Shown here one piece after another: positions 15,389-25,657 of a stretch of 64,000 nucleotides of DNA. The notes below the pieces were generated by a model. The model saw only the letters and a list, made by a program, of their open reading frames with translations, searched no databases and was not told the origin of the DNA. Each line of letters starts with the position of its first letter. The first letter of the stretch is position 1. This stretch comes from Hyphomicrobiales bacterium (GTDB lineage: Bacteria; Pseudomonadota; Alphaproteobacteria; Rhizobiales; Rhizobiaceae), in assembly GCA_900471605.1 (NCBI GenBank), contig UCEY01000061.1, forward strand, positions 49,980 through 113,979, given 5' to 3'. Made by a program: the position numbers and the translations under genes.

Positions 15389-16807
15389 ATGAGCGATATC
15401 GGCGAAGACGTCCGCCTGCGCACAAAAACCGACGATGCCGGTGACGACATCTATTCCGAAGACGGTGCGATCCGTGCCGACTTCCTGGCGATGGTGGGCG
15501 CGGCGATCGCCGATCGCGACACGCTTTTCCTGCGCAGCCATGTGGCGCGCCTGCACGAATCGGAACTCGGCGACCTTCTCGAAGCCATCCTGCCCGACCA
15601 GCGCCACGCGCTCGTGCGGCTGCTCGGCGACGATTTCGACCTGACCGCGCTGACCGAAGTCGACGAAAACATCCGCATGGAGATCGTCGATCAGATGCCG
15701 AACGCGCAGATCGCGGCGGCGATCGGCGAACTCGATTCGGACGACGCGGTCTACATTCTCGAAGACCTCGACCACGAGGACCGGGAAGAGATCCTGGCGC
15801 AGCTGCCGTTTACCGAACGGGTAAGACTGCGGCGCGCGCTCGACTATCCGGAACAATCGGCCGGCCGCCGCATGCAGACGGAATTCGTCGCCGTGCCGCC
15901 GTTCTGGACCGTCGGCCAGACGATCGACTACATGCGCGACGAGGAGGACCTGCCGGAGAGTTTTACCCAGATCTTCGTCATCGACCCGACCTTCAAGCTG
16001 CTCGGCGTGCTCGACCTCGACCGTATCCTGCGCGCCAAGCGGCAGGTGAAGATCGAGACGATCATGCGGGAAACCAACTATCCGATCCCGGCCGACATGG
16101 ACCAGGAAGAGGCAGCGCAGCTCTTCGAACAATACGACCTGATCTCGGCTGCCGTCGTCGACGAGAACGGAAGGCTGGTCGGGGTGCTGACCATCGACGA
16201 CGTGGTCGACGTCATCCAGGAAGAGGCGGAAGAGGACATCCTGCGCCTTTCGGGCGTCGGCGACGAAGAACTGTCCGACTCGGTCAGGGAGACCTCGCGG
16301 TCGCGGGTGCCGTGGCTGCTGGTCAACCTGTTCACTGCCTTCATTTCCGCCTCGGTGATCTCGCTGTTCGAGGCGACGATCGAACAGGTGGTGGCGCTCG
16401 CCATCCTGATGCCGATCGTGGCCGGCATGGGCGGCAATGCCGGCTCGCAGACGATGACCGTGACGGTGCGGGCGCTTGCGACCCGCAATCTCGACATTCA
16501 CAATGCCTGGCGGGTCGCCCGACGCGAGGCCGGCGTCGGGCTGATCAACGGCGTGGTGATCGGCTGTCTCGTCGGCACGGTGGCGGGGCTGTGGTTCCAT
16601 GATGTCCATATCGGCGGGCTGATCGCCACCGCCATGCTGATCAACATGTTCGCGGCCGCCATGGCCGGCATCATGATCCCGCTGCTGCTCGACAGGGCCG
16701 GGGCCGACCCGGCGGTATCGTCGGCGGTGTTCGTCACGGCGATCACCGATACGACCGGTTTCTTCTCGTTCCTCGGCCTTGCGACCTGGTGGTTCATGCT
16801 CAGCTGA
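15389..16807 (+). CDS. mgtE: Magnesium transporter MgtE
   Basis: The 472-residue protein has the full MgtE layout: a helical cytosolic N domain (about 30-140), a tandem CBS pair (about 145-265) that senses Mg2+, a connecting helix and five membrane helices (about 290-472). The pore signature PIVAGMGGNAGSQTMTVTVR is present, as is the late VFVTAITDTTGFFSFLGL helix. It forms a dimeric Mg2+ channel gated by cytosolic Mg2+. A MerR gene lies 58 bases downstream, with its own operator between. Confidence 0.95.
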   Translation: MSDIGEDVRLRTKTDDAGDDIYSEDGAIRADFLAMVGAAIADRDTLFLRSHVARLHESELGDLLEAILPDQRHALVRLLGDDFDLTALTEVDENIRMEIVDQMPNAQIAAAIGELDSDDAVYILEDLDHEDREEILAQLPFTERVRLRRALDYPEQSAGRRMQTEFVAVPPFWTVGQTIDYMRDEEDLPESFTQIFVIDPTFKLLGVLDLDRILRAKRQVKIETIMRETNYPIPADMDQEEAAQLFEQYDLISAAVVDENGRLVGVLTIDDVVDVIQEEAEEDILRLSGVGDEELSDSVRETSRSRVPWLLVNLFTAFISASVISLFEATIEQVVALAILMPIVAGMGGNAGSQTMTVTVRALATRNLDIHNAWRVARREAGVGLINGVVIGCLVGTVAGLWFHDVHIGGLIATAMLINMFAAAMAGIMIPLLLDRAGADPAVSSAVFVTAITDTTGFFSFLGLATWWFMLS

Positions 16808-16817
16808 GCGCGAAAAA

Positions 16818-16839
16818 TTGACTGTTACGTAAAAGTCAA
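16818..16839. promoter_or_regulatory. MerR-type operator
   Basis: The 22 bases form a near-perfect palindrome: TTGACT and AGTCAA ends around a GTTACGTAAA core, with one mismatched pair. MerR-family regulators bind such TTGAC-GTCAA inverted repeats. It ends 26 bases before the MerR start, so autoregulation is likely. Confidence 0.65.
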
Positions 16840-16865
16840 TTAGTTTGGCTGACGAGTAGCAGGAC

Positions 16866-17258
16866 ATGGTCGTGAACAAGTATTATAGCATTACGGAGCT
16901 GACGCGTGAATTCGGGGTCTCGACCCGCACGCTGCGCTTCTATGAAGACGAGGGGCTGATCCACCCGGAACGCCGGGGTCGCACGCGGCTTTTCCGGGCA
17001 ACGGATCGGCGGCTGATCCAGGAAATCCTGCGCGGGCGCCGGATCGGCTTCACGATCGCCGAGATCCGCGAGATCATCCAGGTCTACAAGGAACCGCCGG
17101 GCGAGCTCGGGCAGCTCAAGCTCCTGATGACCCGCATCGACGAAAAGCGCAACGACCTGCGTCAGAAGCGCAAGGATATCGACGACACGCTGACGGAACT
17201 CGACAATGTCGAGGAAGCCTGCCTGACCCGGTTGGCCGAAATCGGCGTCGGGACCTGA
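16866..17258 (+). CDS. MerR family transcriptional regulator
   Basis: The 130-residue protein starts with a MerR winged helix: YYSITELTREFGVSTRTLRF (6-25), then YEDEGLIHPERRGRTRLF and a GFTIAEIREII helix. A dimerisation coiled coil follows (about 90-120, KRNDLRQKRKDIDDTLTEL). There is no metal-binding Cys pattern of the MerR/CueR kind (one Cys near the end), so the ligand is probably not a metal; LiuR-like regulators of branched-chain acid breakdown look similar. No catabolic operon is adjacent, so the regulon is unknown. Confidence 0.85.
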   Translation: MVVNKYYSITELTREFGVSTRTLRFYEDEGLIHPERRGRTRLFRATDRRLIQEILRGRRIGFTIAEIREIIQVYKEPPGELGQLKLLMTRIDEKRNDLRQKRKDIDDTLTELDNVEEACLTRLAEIGVGT

Positions 17259-17275
17259 TTCTCAAGAAAATCCGG

Positions 17276-18262
17276 CTATTGCGCCTCGATCGAGCATTGT
17301 TCGGCGAGCGCCTGCACCCGGCTGTCCTGCGGGGCGATGGTGCCGGATTGCAGCGGCGTCATCAGTGACTGGGCGATCAGCTTATCGGCCGTGCAGCCGC
17401 AGAATTTCCGGCAGAGGCCGGCATCGTTGCCCTGGCCGGTGCAGCCCGCTTCGCAGCTCCGGACATAGCCGATACGGGGGTCCGGCGGCGGCGCCGGGTG
17501 CACCAGCGAGAACAGATAGACGAGCGCGATCAGTACCGGCTGATGGACAAGGTAGACGACGAGGCTGTGGCGGCCGGCCTTGGAGAGCAGGTTCTCCCGC
17601 GTCTGGACCGCCGCGAGCCTCGGCAGCCATTTCCTCGACAACGCGATGCGGGCGACGGTCACGCCGGCAAGCAGGGCGGCGATCCACGGAAACAGCGGCA
17701 CGTAGTCGTTCGAGCGCGGCGGGATTTCTGCAAAGCCGAGCCAGCTCAGATAACGCGGATCGAAAAAACTCGAGTCCAGGACCCCGGGAGCAAGGCCGTA
17801 ATCGACGATCATCGCGACGACGACCAGGACCACGACGGCGCCGGTCAACCACGGCGACAGGCCCAGGAACGCAAGGCCGATCAGGCTCGACAGCGCGATA
17901 TTGTGCAGGATCCCGAAATAGATCCATTCGCCGCGGAACGCGATGAAAGTGGCGATGCTGATGGCGACCGCGGCACCCGCGACCATCGCGAAACGCTTCC
18001 AGAAGGATTGCCAGCGGATGACCGGGAAATGAGCGAGAACGAGGCTGACGCCCGCCAGAAACAGGAACGAGCTGGCGATCGCGCGTGCATAGACCCGGAA
18101 GAAGCCCTGGGTCGCCGTCCCGGAATCGAGATAACCGAAAAATTCCAGGTCCCAGGTGAAATGATAGGTCGCCATGGCGACGAGGGCGACGCCGCGCAGC
18201 GTATCGATGAGCGTGATGCGGGGCCTGCGCGACGGGGTGGTCTCAGTTTCGGCAACGGTCAC
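17276..18262 (-). CDS. DUF1624 membrane protein with Cys-rich tail
   Basis: The 328-residue protein resembles bacterial heparan-alpha-glucosaminide acetyltransferase-like (DUF1624) membrane proteins. It opens with LIDTLRGVALVAMATYHFTW and has seven or eight membrane helices up to about residue 260. A soluble tail of about 65 residues then carries six cysteines (SCEAGC, LCRKFCGC, QCSIE), probably periplasmic and disulphide-bonded. GTG 18262 with GGAAAGA upstream is the best start. Family members are thought to move acyl groups across the membrane; no substrate is known here. It lies 23 bases after a DUF599 gene. Confidence 0.7.
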   Translation of the reverse strand: MTVAETETTPSRRPRITLIDTLRGVALVAMATYHFTWDLEFFGYLDSGTATQGFFRVYARAIASSFLFLAGVSLVLAHFPVIRWQSFWKRFAMVAGAAVAISIATFIAFRGEWIYFGILHNIALSSLIGLAFLGLSPWLTGAVVVLVVVAMIVDYGLAPGVLDSSFFDPRYLSWLGFAEIPPRSNDYVPLFPWIAALLAGVTVARIALSRKWLPRLAAVQTRENLLSKAGRHSLVVYLVHQPVLIALVYLFSLVHPAPPPDPRIGYVRSCEAGCTGQGNDAGLCRKFCGCTADKLIAQSLMTPLQSGTIAPQDSRVQALAEQCSIEAQ

Positions 18263-18285
18263 TGCTTGTCTTTCCGGATCAGGTC

Positions 18286-18984
18286 TCAAGGTGCGCCGCG
18301 GTCCATGATCGCCAGTCGCGCCTCCGAGAAATACTGGCGGCGGGTGAGCACGACGACCACGACGAGGGTCATCGCCATGAACATATAGGGCCCGATGAAC
18401 CAACCGAGATAGCCGATCGACAAAAAGAGCGCCCGCAGGCCCGAATTGAAATGACCGGCCGCGATCGTGTTCATCCGAACCACCTGGTCGGCCGCCCGTT
18501 CGGCGGCAGCCCGGTCGGCATTCGTATCGTGCATCATCGGCAAGGCGCCGAAGAGAATGGTGCAATAGTTGAACAACCGGTAGGACCAGCCGAACTTGAA
18601 GAAGGAATAGCCGAACAGGAAGGTCAGGCCGGCGACCTTGAGTTCGAAGGCGGTGCGGCCGCCGTAAACGACGAAGGGCAGGTCGCGGAAGACCGCTTCC
18701 ACCTGTTCGGTGGCGCCGAGCAGCGCGAAACAGCCGCCGATCGCGAAGATCGACGTCGAGGCGAAAAAGGCGGTGCCGTTCTGCAGGCCGGCCAAAATCT
18801 GAGTGTCAATCATCTTAAGGTCGCGACGGAGGGAATTGTAGATCCATTCGCGCCGCCTTTCGGCCATGGCGCGGTTGAGGCTGGCGCGTGGAAAAAACCG
18901 CGAGCCGGCGCCGGCGGTCACCCAGGAATAGAGGGACCAAAGGACGGCAAAGAGGGCAAGCGCACCATAGTCAGCGGTCGTCAT
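18286..18984 (-). CDS. DUF599 membrane protein
   Basis: The 232-residue protein belongs to the DUF599 family. It has an N-terminal membrane helix (YGALALFAVLWSLYSWV), a conserved basic patch (NRAMAERRREWIYNSLRRD), two central helices and a C-terminal helix (LGWFIGPYMFMAMTLVVVVV). The family is widespread in Rhizobiales and has no assigned function. It is likely in one operon with the DUF1624 gene 23 bases downstream. Confidence 0.8.
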   Translation of the reverse strand: MTTADYGALALFAVLWSLYSWVTAGAGSRFFPRASLNRAMAERRREWIYNSLRRDLKMIDTQILAGLQNGTAFFASTSIFAIGGCFALLGATEQVEAVFRDLPFVVYGGRTAFELKVAGLTFLFGYSFFKFGWSYRLFNYCTILFGALPMMHDTNADRAAAERAADQVVRMNTIAAGHFNSGLRALFLSIGYLGWFIGPYMFMAMTLVVVVVLTRRQYFSEARLAIMDRGAP

Positions 18985-19241
18985 GGGCTTTTACGGGTCC
19001 GGAATCGATCTCTCTGCCTCTCGTCATGCTTTGTTTCGGTTTCGGCGGCAAGCCTCCTTGATCCGAATGGCAACGGCCACCGCCGCCGCTCGTTCGCAAT
19101 GCGACCATTCACGCCTGCGCCCACGCCTTTGCCATGTTTCCGCCGTTTTCCGGATTGCGAAGGCCTCGGGATTTTAATAGACCATTAGCCATGACGGCCT
19201 GGAGCGGACGTTCATCGATGCAGCAAGAGCCTGGAGACAGC

Positions 19242-19343
19242 ATGGAAGATACGGTTCAGAAGTCCTGTTGGGGCGTGACCTTCAAGGCGCTCCTGGGATT
19301 TGCAGGGGTTTTGGCTCTCGCATATCTGTTCGGCGCCATCTGA
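19242..19343 (+). CDS. Small membrane protein (33 residues)
   Basis: A 33-codon frame reads MEDTVQKSCWGVTFKALLGF then AGVLALAYLFGAI. One membrane helix follows a short polar head. GGAG six bases before ATG 19242 supports this start; two in-frame ATGs upstream lack ribosome sites. It lies alone between DUF599 and sdaA. The function is unknown and the call rests on the helix and ribosome site. Confidence 0.4.
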   Translation: MEDTVQKSCWGVTFKALLGFAGVLALAYLFGAI

Positions 19344-19512
19344 TCGCCCCAGGAAATTCCGGAATTTGCTTTCGCGGCGTGGTATTCGAACCGCGCCGTT
19401 TCTATTTTAGGATCATGTCGCGGCCGGTTCACCGGATGTCGGGCAACCGCCAAGGCATGGCGGCGGTCTGGCATAGGCTCGACCATCCATCTCTTTTACC
19501 GCACGGGTCACC

Positions 19513-20913
<1,401 letters not shown>

Positions 20914-20983
20914 GCCGTTCTGCCGCTGTGGAAGGGGCCGAGCAAACGCTTGACCTCACGCGCGGATAGGTTTTCAACGAGCC

Positions 20984-21421
20984 ATGGCTCTTCATCTCAT
21001 CAAACTCTGCGTCGGCGCCGACTCGATCCAGGATCTCCAGGATTGGGTTGCCGAGCGGTCGCTCAATGCGATTGCCGCCGGCCTCGAACCGCACAGCATC
21101 CATACGACGCGCATGGTGCCGAAGCGGATGGAGGAACTGCTCGATGACGGATCTCTCTACTGGGTGATCAAGGGGCAGGTGATGGCGCGGCAGAAGCTTC
21201 TCGACGTCCGCACGGTGACCGGCGGCGACGGAATCCAGCGTTGCCAGCTGGTGCTCGGGCCGGAGGTGATCGAGACCGCGCCGCAGCCGAAGCGGCCCTT
21301 CCAGGGATGGCGCTACCTGAAAAGCGAGGAAGCGCCGCGCGACCTCGGCAAACTGGGCGAGGACGTGGCGGCGCTTCCGGAAGATCTGCGGCGGGAACTC
21401 GCCGAACTTGGACTTCTGTAG
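20984..21421 (+). CDS. DUF1489 family protein
   Basis: The 145-residue protein matches the DUF1489 family of alphaproteobacteria: it starts MALHLIKLCVGADSI and has THTRMVPKR-like (TTRMVPKRMEELL), GSLYWVIKGQVMARQ and PFQGWRYLK segments. It is cytosolic, with no export signal. No function is established for the family. It is 70 bases downstream of sdaA on the same strand and may be co-transcribed. Confidence 0.85.
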   Translation: MALHLIKLCVGADSIQDLQDWVAERSLNAIAAGLEPHSIHTTRMVPKRMEELLDDGSLYWVIKGQVMARQKLLDVRTVTGGDGIQRCQLVLGPEVIETAPQPKRPFQGWRYLKSEEAPRDLGKLGEDVAALPEDLRRELAELGLL

Positions 21422-21456
21422 CCTGAAAACCTGCGATCAGCTTTGCCTGATCGTGA

Positions 21457-21723
21457 TCAGCGAAGCTTGATGCGGACCGGCGAACGCCCGGCACGGGCGC
21501 CGACATGCAGATGGACATTGGCTTCCGGCTGGGAATGACGCCAGGCGCGGGCACCGTGGCTCAGCAGCATGGAGACCAGATCGCGGGTCTTTTCCTTGGA
21601 GCGGTTCAAGCCCAGGCCGGCAAGCCGCATCGCCGCCTCGTGAAGCGGGTTGAGCGCCACGCCCCGGGCTCTGGATTTTTGTGTCGAATGGAAGGCCAGT
21701 TCGGCGCTGTTTTCATTCATCAT
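21457..21723 (-). CDS. Small basic protein of unknown function
   Basis: The 88-residue frame (ATG 21723, or 21720) encodes a basic, helical protein with SRARGVALNPLHEAAMRLAG and a C-terminal Arg/Val-rich end (GARAGRSPVRIKLR). A GGGG lies upstream of the start. It is convergent with DUF1489. No family was recognised; the amino-acid use looks like a real gene. Confidence 0.5.
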   Translation of the reverse strand: MMNENSAELAFHSTQKSRARGVALNPLHEAAMRLAGLGLNRSKEKTRDLVSMLLSHGARAWRHSQPEANVHLHVGARAGRSPVRIKLR

Positions 21724-21810
21724 CGGAAACCCCGTCTACGCGTTACTTTCGAGATCCCTCCGCGCCGGGAAACCGGCGCGGGCATTTCATCAAGGGCCGG
21801 GAGCGGCCGC

Positions 21811-23385
21811 TCACTGGAGCGACGCCCAGCAGCTGATGCCCTTTTTCTTCAGCACGTTGCAGGCATCGATGGCCGTCTTCTGGTCGTCGAAGCCGCCGAA
21901 GCGGGCACGGTAGATCTGTTCGCCATTATTGCTGAAGGCGACAGTGAAGGGTTTGGCGGAACGCAATACCTTGCCGCCTTTATCCTGCGCATTCTGCAGG
22001 AGATCCTGAGCCTGTTTCTGGTTCGGCGAGGCGCCGATCTGGATGACCCAGCCGCTGGAGGTGATCGAGGCCGGAGCCGCAGCCGGCGTGGCCTTCGCGG
22101 ACACCGCCGATACCTTGGTGGATGCGGTCGTCACATCGTCGACGGTCGAGCGGCCGGTGCGGCGCGCCACGGCTTCCTCGGTGCGGGCCGGCATATATTC
22201 CGGAGCCGGTGTCGGGACGGCGGCAACGCCTGCCATGGCCGAATTCATCGCCTGGGTGATGACCTTCTTCTGCTCCGGTTCTGCGGCATAGGCCGATGCG
22301 GCTGCAGGGGCCAAAGCTGCAGGGGCGAGGGCCGCCGTCTGCTGCTCGCCATAACGGGCGCCGGGCCGCGGGCCGCTCGGCGGCAGGTCGAGAGCGGCCA
22401 TCTGGCGGGCATCGGACTGGGCCGCTGCGACAGCCGGAGCCGAGCGGACCGGTGCGGTGGGTGCAGGCGCAGCAGGAGCGGCCTGGGCGATCAGGTTGGA
22501 ATTGCCGCTGCGGGAAGCCTCCGGCAGGTAATCGGCGACCAGCTTGCGCATCGTGGCGTCACGGGCAGCACTGGAGCGGCCACCGAGCACGACGGCGACG
22601 ATGGAACGGCCGTCGAGCTGGGCAGAGGTCGCAAGATTGCTGCCGGCAGCCCGGGTATAACCGGTCTTGATGCCGTCGACGCCCCTGACCGTGCCGACGA
22701 GGCGATTGTGGTTGCCGATCGTCTGCCTGCCGTAATCGAAGCTGCGGATTGAGAAATAGCCGTAATACTGCGGAAAGTGCTGGCGCAGGGCCATGCCGAG
22801 ACGCGCCTGATCGCGTGCCGTCGTCATCTGCGCGGTGTTCGGCAGACCGTTGGCATTGCGGTAGGTGGTGCGGGTCATGCCGAGCGCACGCGCCTTGCTG
22901 GTCATCAGCGATGCAAAGCGGTCTTCGGAGCCGCCCACGAATTCACCGAGAGCAGTGGCGATGTCGTTGGCGGAGCGGGTAACGAGCGCGCGAATGGCCT
23001 GATCTACCGACACGGAGCCGCCGGCGCGAACGCCGAGCTTGGAGGGCGGCTCCGCAGCGGCGTGCGCGGAAACGGGAACCTGCGTGTCGAGACTGATGCG
23101 GCCCGATTCGAGCGCTTCGAAGGTCAGGTAAAGCGTCATCATCTTGGTCAGCGACGCGGGATAACGCAAGCCATCCGGATCTTCGGAATAGAGGACCTTG
23201 CCGGTCTTGGCGTCGACGACAATGCCGGCATATTTCGGACCGGCGGCCGCCGGCGTCGAAAACATCGAAATCGCCACAGCCAATGTGAAGAGAAAACCGA
23301 GGAACCGTCCCGGGACCGTCGCATCACCCTTGGAAAGGGATGCAGAAATCATTTTTTTCGACACTGCCGCACTCATCGCTTGCAT
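21811..23385 (-). CDS. D-alanyl-D-alanine carboxypeptidase with SPOR domain
   Basis: The 524-residue protein is a low-mass penicillin-binding protein of the DacF/PBP5 type. Counting from the TTG codon one step upstream of ATG 23385, the motifs are SLTK (79-82, catalytic Ser), SAN (139-141) and KTG (241-243). A signal peptide ends near TPAAAG. After an Ala/Pro-rich linker, the last ~80 residues form a SPOR domain (SGWVIQIGASPNQKQAQDLL ... YRARFGGFDDQ) that binds denuded septal glycan. It trims peptidoglycan cross-link peptides, probably at the septum. Other possible starts are ATG 23376 and 23352. Confidence 0.9.
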   Translation of the reverse strand: MQAMSAAVSKKMISASLSKGDATVPGRFLGFLFTLAVAISMFSTPAAAGPKYAGIVVDAKTGKVLYSEDPDGLRYPASLTKMMTLYLTFEALESGRISLDTQVPVSAHAAAEPPSKLGVRAGGSVSVDQAIRALVTRSANDIATALGEFVGGSEDRFASLMTSKARALGMTRTTYRNANGLPNTAQMTTARDQARLGMALRQHFPQYYGYFSIRSFDYGRQTIGNHNRLVGTVRGVDGIKTGYTRAAGSNLATSAQLDGRSIVAVVLGGRSSAARDATMRKLVADYLPEASRSGNSNLIAQAAPAAPAPTAPVRSAPAVAAAQSDARQMAALDLPPSGPRPGARYGEQQTAALAPAALAPAAASAYAAEPEQKKVITQAMNSAMAGVAAVPTPAPEYMPARTEEAVARRTGRSTVDDVTTASTKVSAVSAKATPAAAPASITSSGWVIQIGASPNQKQAQDLLQNAQDKGGKVLRSAKPFTVAFSNNGEQIYRARFGGFDDQKTAIDACNVLKKKGISCWASLQ

Positions 23386-23545
23386 CAAAATCAGTCACAC
23401 ATCCGGACGCGCCCCCGACACGGCCGTTACCGATCAATCTAGGGGATTAGCGTTACCAAGAGGTTTATGATGAACAGCAGCTTGCCTTGATATGCTGCAT
23501 TTTAGACATCAACCTGGGGCTTCGACCCGACCCGTCCGCGGCGGC

Positions 23546-24280
23546 TTATTTCGCCAGCCGGTTTTCGACAAAGAGGCGAACTGCGGCATCAATATGTTGC
23601 CAGTCCTTCAAAAGCGCGCTGGAGAAGCGATAGAGCACCGTCAGGTCCTGTCCGATGTGGATATCCCGCTGGCAGTCGCCGCTGGTCGCCTTGCTGCCGG
23701 CAGCCGGCAGGACGCAACGCACGACGTAATCGGGTGCATCGGTCTGCTGCCCCGTCAGGACGACTTCGCTGCCGTAACCCGAATCGGCGCGCAGCCGGTG
23801 AAGCGTCAACCCGAAGGCGGCCGGCTGCGGCTCGCCGTCGAACAGTTTCGAATAGATCGGCTCCAGCCGGCCCGACATGTCGCGCGACATCGTGCTCTGG
23901 GACAATTGCAGGAAAATCAAGGAGGAGGACTGGGCGACGTCATCGAAACGGGACCGCAGGGCGGCACTGTAACCTTCGAGTTCCGGCCAGGTGAGATAAA
24001 GATCGATGCGTTCGGTCACGCCTGCCTGGCGCTGGTCGCGGAAGCGGATCGTGTTGGCCGAAAGCCTGAGCGTGTCCTGGCCGATCCGAATGAGGAAATC
24101 TTCCCGGCTGTCGGTATGGCCGGCAAGCGCGATGCGCTGTCCGAACCAATGGCCGCCGATGCTGATCGCGGCAGTCAACAGCGCAAGGATCGCGATGACC
24201 GCGGTCAGCCGATAGACGAAGCGGTTGGAGAGGAGCGGCGCTTCTTCTGCAGCCGAGAGGTTCCGGGCCGGACCTGCCAT
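23546..24280 (-). CDS. Membrane-anchored periplasmic protein, unknown function
   Basis: The 244-residue protein has a short cytosolic start, one membrane helix at about residues 23-42 (LTAVIAILALLTAAISIGG) and a periplasmic domain rich in charged residues with two late cysteines (VRCVLPAAG, SGDCQRD). GGAG eight bases before ATG 24280 favours this start over ATG 24388. It lies 160 bases upstream of the carboxypeptidase gene on the same strand. I do not recognise the family, though the style is typical of Rhizobiaceae conserved proteins. Confidence 0.65.
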   Translation of the reverse strand: MAGPARNLSAAEEAPLLSNRFVYRLTAVIAILALLTAAISIGGHWFGQRIALAGHTDSREDFLIRIGQDTLRLSANTIRFRDQRQAGVTERIDLYLTWPELEGYSAALRSRFDDVAQSSSLIFLQLSQSTMSRDMSGRLEPIYSKLFDGEPQPAAFGLTLHRLRADSGYGSEVVLTGQQTDAPDYVVRCVLPAAGSKATSGDCQRDIHIGQDLTVLYRFSSALLKDWQHIDAAVRLFVENRLAK

Positions 24281-24526
24281 GACGCGCGCTCCATATTCTC
24301 GACCGAGAGGGGATTCGCCTGCGCCGGGATGGGACAGAATAAGGTTACGGAACGCGGCCGGCGATTTGGCCGCAGTGTGGATCGCCATGATTAATGTTTG
24401 GTAAATATTCCGCCCGCGAACTGGCGACAGGTCCGGACGCTCCGATCGGCATGCGCCTGCAGGGATGGCCCGACACGTCGGCCGCGGCCTGGAGTGCCGC
24501 GGCCTTTGCCGGCAGGGAAGGCGGGA

Positions 24527-25138
24527 TTACTGGCCGACGGAGCCGACGGCCGTGGCACGGCCATCCTGAAGCTTGACCCAGCGGGCAGGGTCGTCGTTCG
24601 CCTGGCGCTTCAGGAACGTATATTCGGTGTCCGACCAGATCATGACCTTGTTACGCATGTTGTCGAGCACGAAATCGCCGCGATCGGTGCGGACCGTCAA
24701 CACGGCATGACCTTCGCCGTTCGGCTGCAGCACGACGGTGATCAGCAGGTCGGAGGGCGAAAAGCCCTTCGTCATCAGCATCTTGCGCTTCAGAAGCACG
24801 AAGTCTTCGCAGTCGCCGACGGTGCGGGGATAGGCCCAGCGCTCTTCGACGCCATAGATTTCCTGGTCGGTCATCGGCGTGATCGACGAGTTGACCGTGT
24901 AGTTGACGTCGAGAAGCGTGCGCCATTTGTCCTCGGTCAGCGCCAGCGGGCCGGCATCCTGATAGGTCGCTGCGCATTCGCTCACATAGGTCTTGCAGAA
25001 CTCATAGTGGCCGAGCGGTGGATTGGCCTGGCCGATGACGCGCATCGCGCCGGCCGGCATGCCGAACGAACTTTCGGCGGTGAAGATGGCCATGACGGCG
25101 GCGATGGTGGCGAGGCCCAGTCCCTTGCGGTATTTCAT
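24527..25138 (-). CDS. Bacterial transglutaminase-like cysteine peptidase (BTLCP)
   Basis: The 203-residue protein has a signal peptide (GLATIAAVMAIFTAESSFG) and a DUF920/BTLCP domain. The catalytic triad is visible as Cys in TVGDCEDFVLLK, His in GEGHAVLTVR and Asp in FVLDNMRN. ATG 25138 follows GGGGAGA. Family members are periplasmic; relatives such as LapG cut adhesins under c-di-GMP control, but this shorter type has no assigned substrate. The next gene upstream, across a 540-base gap, carries PilZ domains. Confidence 0.85.
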   Translation of the reverse strand: MKYRKGLGLATIAAVMAIFTAESSFGMPAGAMRVIGQANPPLGHYEFCKTYVSECAATYQDAGPLALTEDKWRTLLDVNYTVNSSITPMTDQEIYGVEERWAYPRTVGDCEDFVLLKRKMLMTKGFSPSDLLITVVLQPNGEGHAVLTVRTDRGDFVLDNMRNKVMIWSDTEYTFLKRQANDDPARWVKLQDGRATAVGSVGQ

Positions 25139-25252
25139 TTTTATGTCTCCCCGTTGTGAGGAGAACATTGCCAGACAGGCCTTGAGCGACCGCAAAATCT
25201 CGCAGTAAAATCAATATCTTATTTGAATTCAATTCGGCTAAAACAAAGATCA

Positions 25253-25289
25253 AATACGGCTCGAATTTTCGCAGAATTCGAGCCGTATT
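25253..25289. repeat. Perfect 15-bp inverted repeat
   Basis: Arms AATACGGCTCGAATT (25253-25267) and its exact complement (25275-25289) enclose a 7-base loop. On the leftward strand a T-rich stretch follows, so it could be a leader hairpin or weak terminator 115 bases upstream of the BTLCP gene. It could also bind a dimeric regulator. Confidence 0.6.
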
Positions 25290-25493
25290 CGCCGCTAATT
25301 TGCATAAAATGCCGTCTATCGGAGGCTCGGCGCGTCACGGCTTTCCCGCTATCCAACTGGGAATAAACACGTTTTCGAAACCGCTCGGGCTGCCCGGCGA
25401 AAGCCGAAAATACTTCACCGGCGACGATCGAGGCCGCGGAACACGAAGGGAAGGTTGTATCGCGCGCTGCTCCCGAGGCAAAATCAGGGTCAC

Positions 25494-25543
25494 CGAGGCC
25501 GATTTTCGGCCTCGAAAAAAGTGCCGAAAGGGCACATTTTTTT
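25494..25543 (+). terminator. Tandem stem-loops with T-run, possible small-RNA end
   Basis: The first hairpin has perfect 9-bp arms, CGAGGCCGA and TCGGCCTCG (25494-25514). Six As and a second hairpin, GTGCC and GGCAC (25521-25535), follow, then A and seven Ts. The As and Ts extend the second stem, so it can stop transcripts from both sides. No gene on the plus strand ends here, which makes an unannotated transcript likely. Confidence 0.55.
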
Positions 25544-25629
25544 CGAAGAAAGTTCATTTCGGCACAGACGGCCCGCTTTTTGTGGCCTGTACCGCGATGA
25601 AACGGGGCGTAACGAAGGGGGGCGGCAAC

Positions 25630-25657
25630 AAAAAAGCGCCCCGGATGGGGGCGCTTT
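25630..25657 (-). terminator. Rho-independent terminator of the PilZ gene
   Basis: Reading leftward, AAAGCGCCCC and GGGGCGCTTT arms are followed by TTTT. It lies 25 bases past the PilZ stop and fits it as its terminator. Confidence 0.8.

Noticed and set aside
15317..16879. A 520-codon open frame opposite mgtE
   Set aside because: It covers all of mgtE and has the Arg/Asp/His-rich composition of a GC-driven shadow.
25219..25557. A 112-codon open frame on the minus strand in the intergenic region
   Set aside because: Its first codons run through the two terminator-like hairpins, and it has no ribosome site or family.
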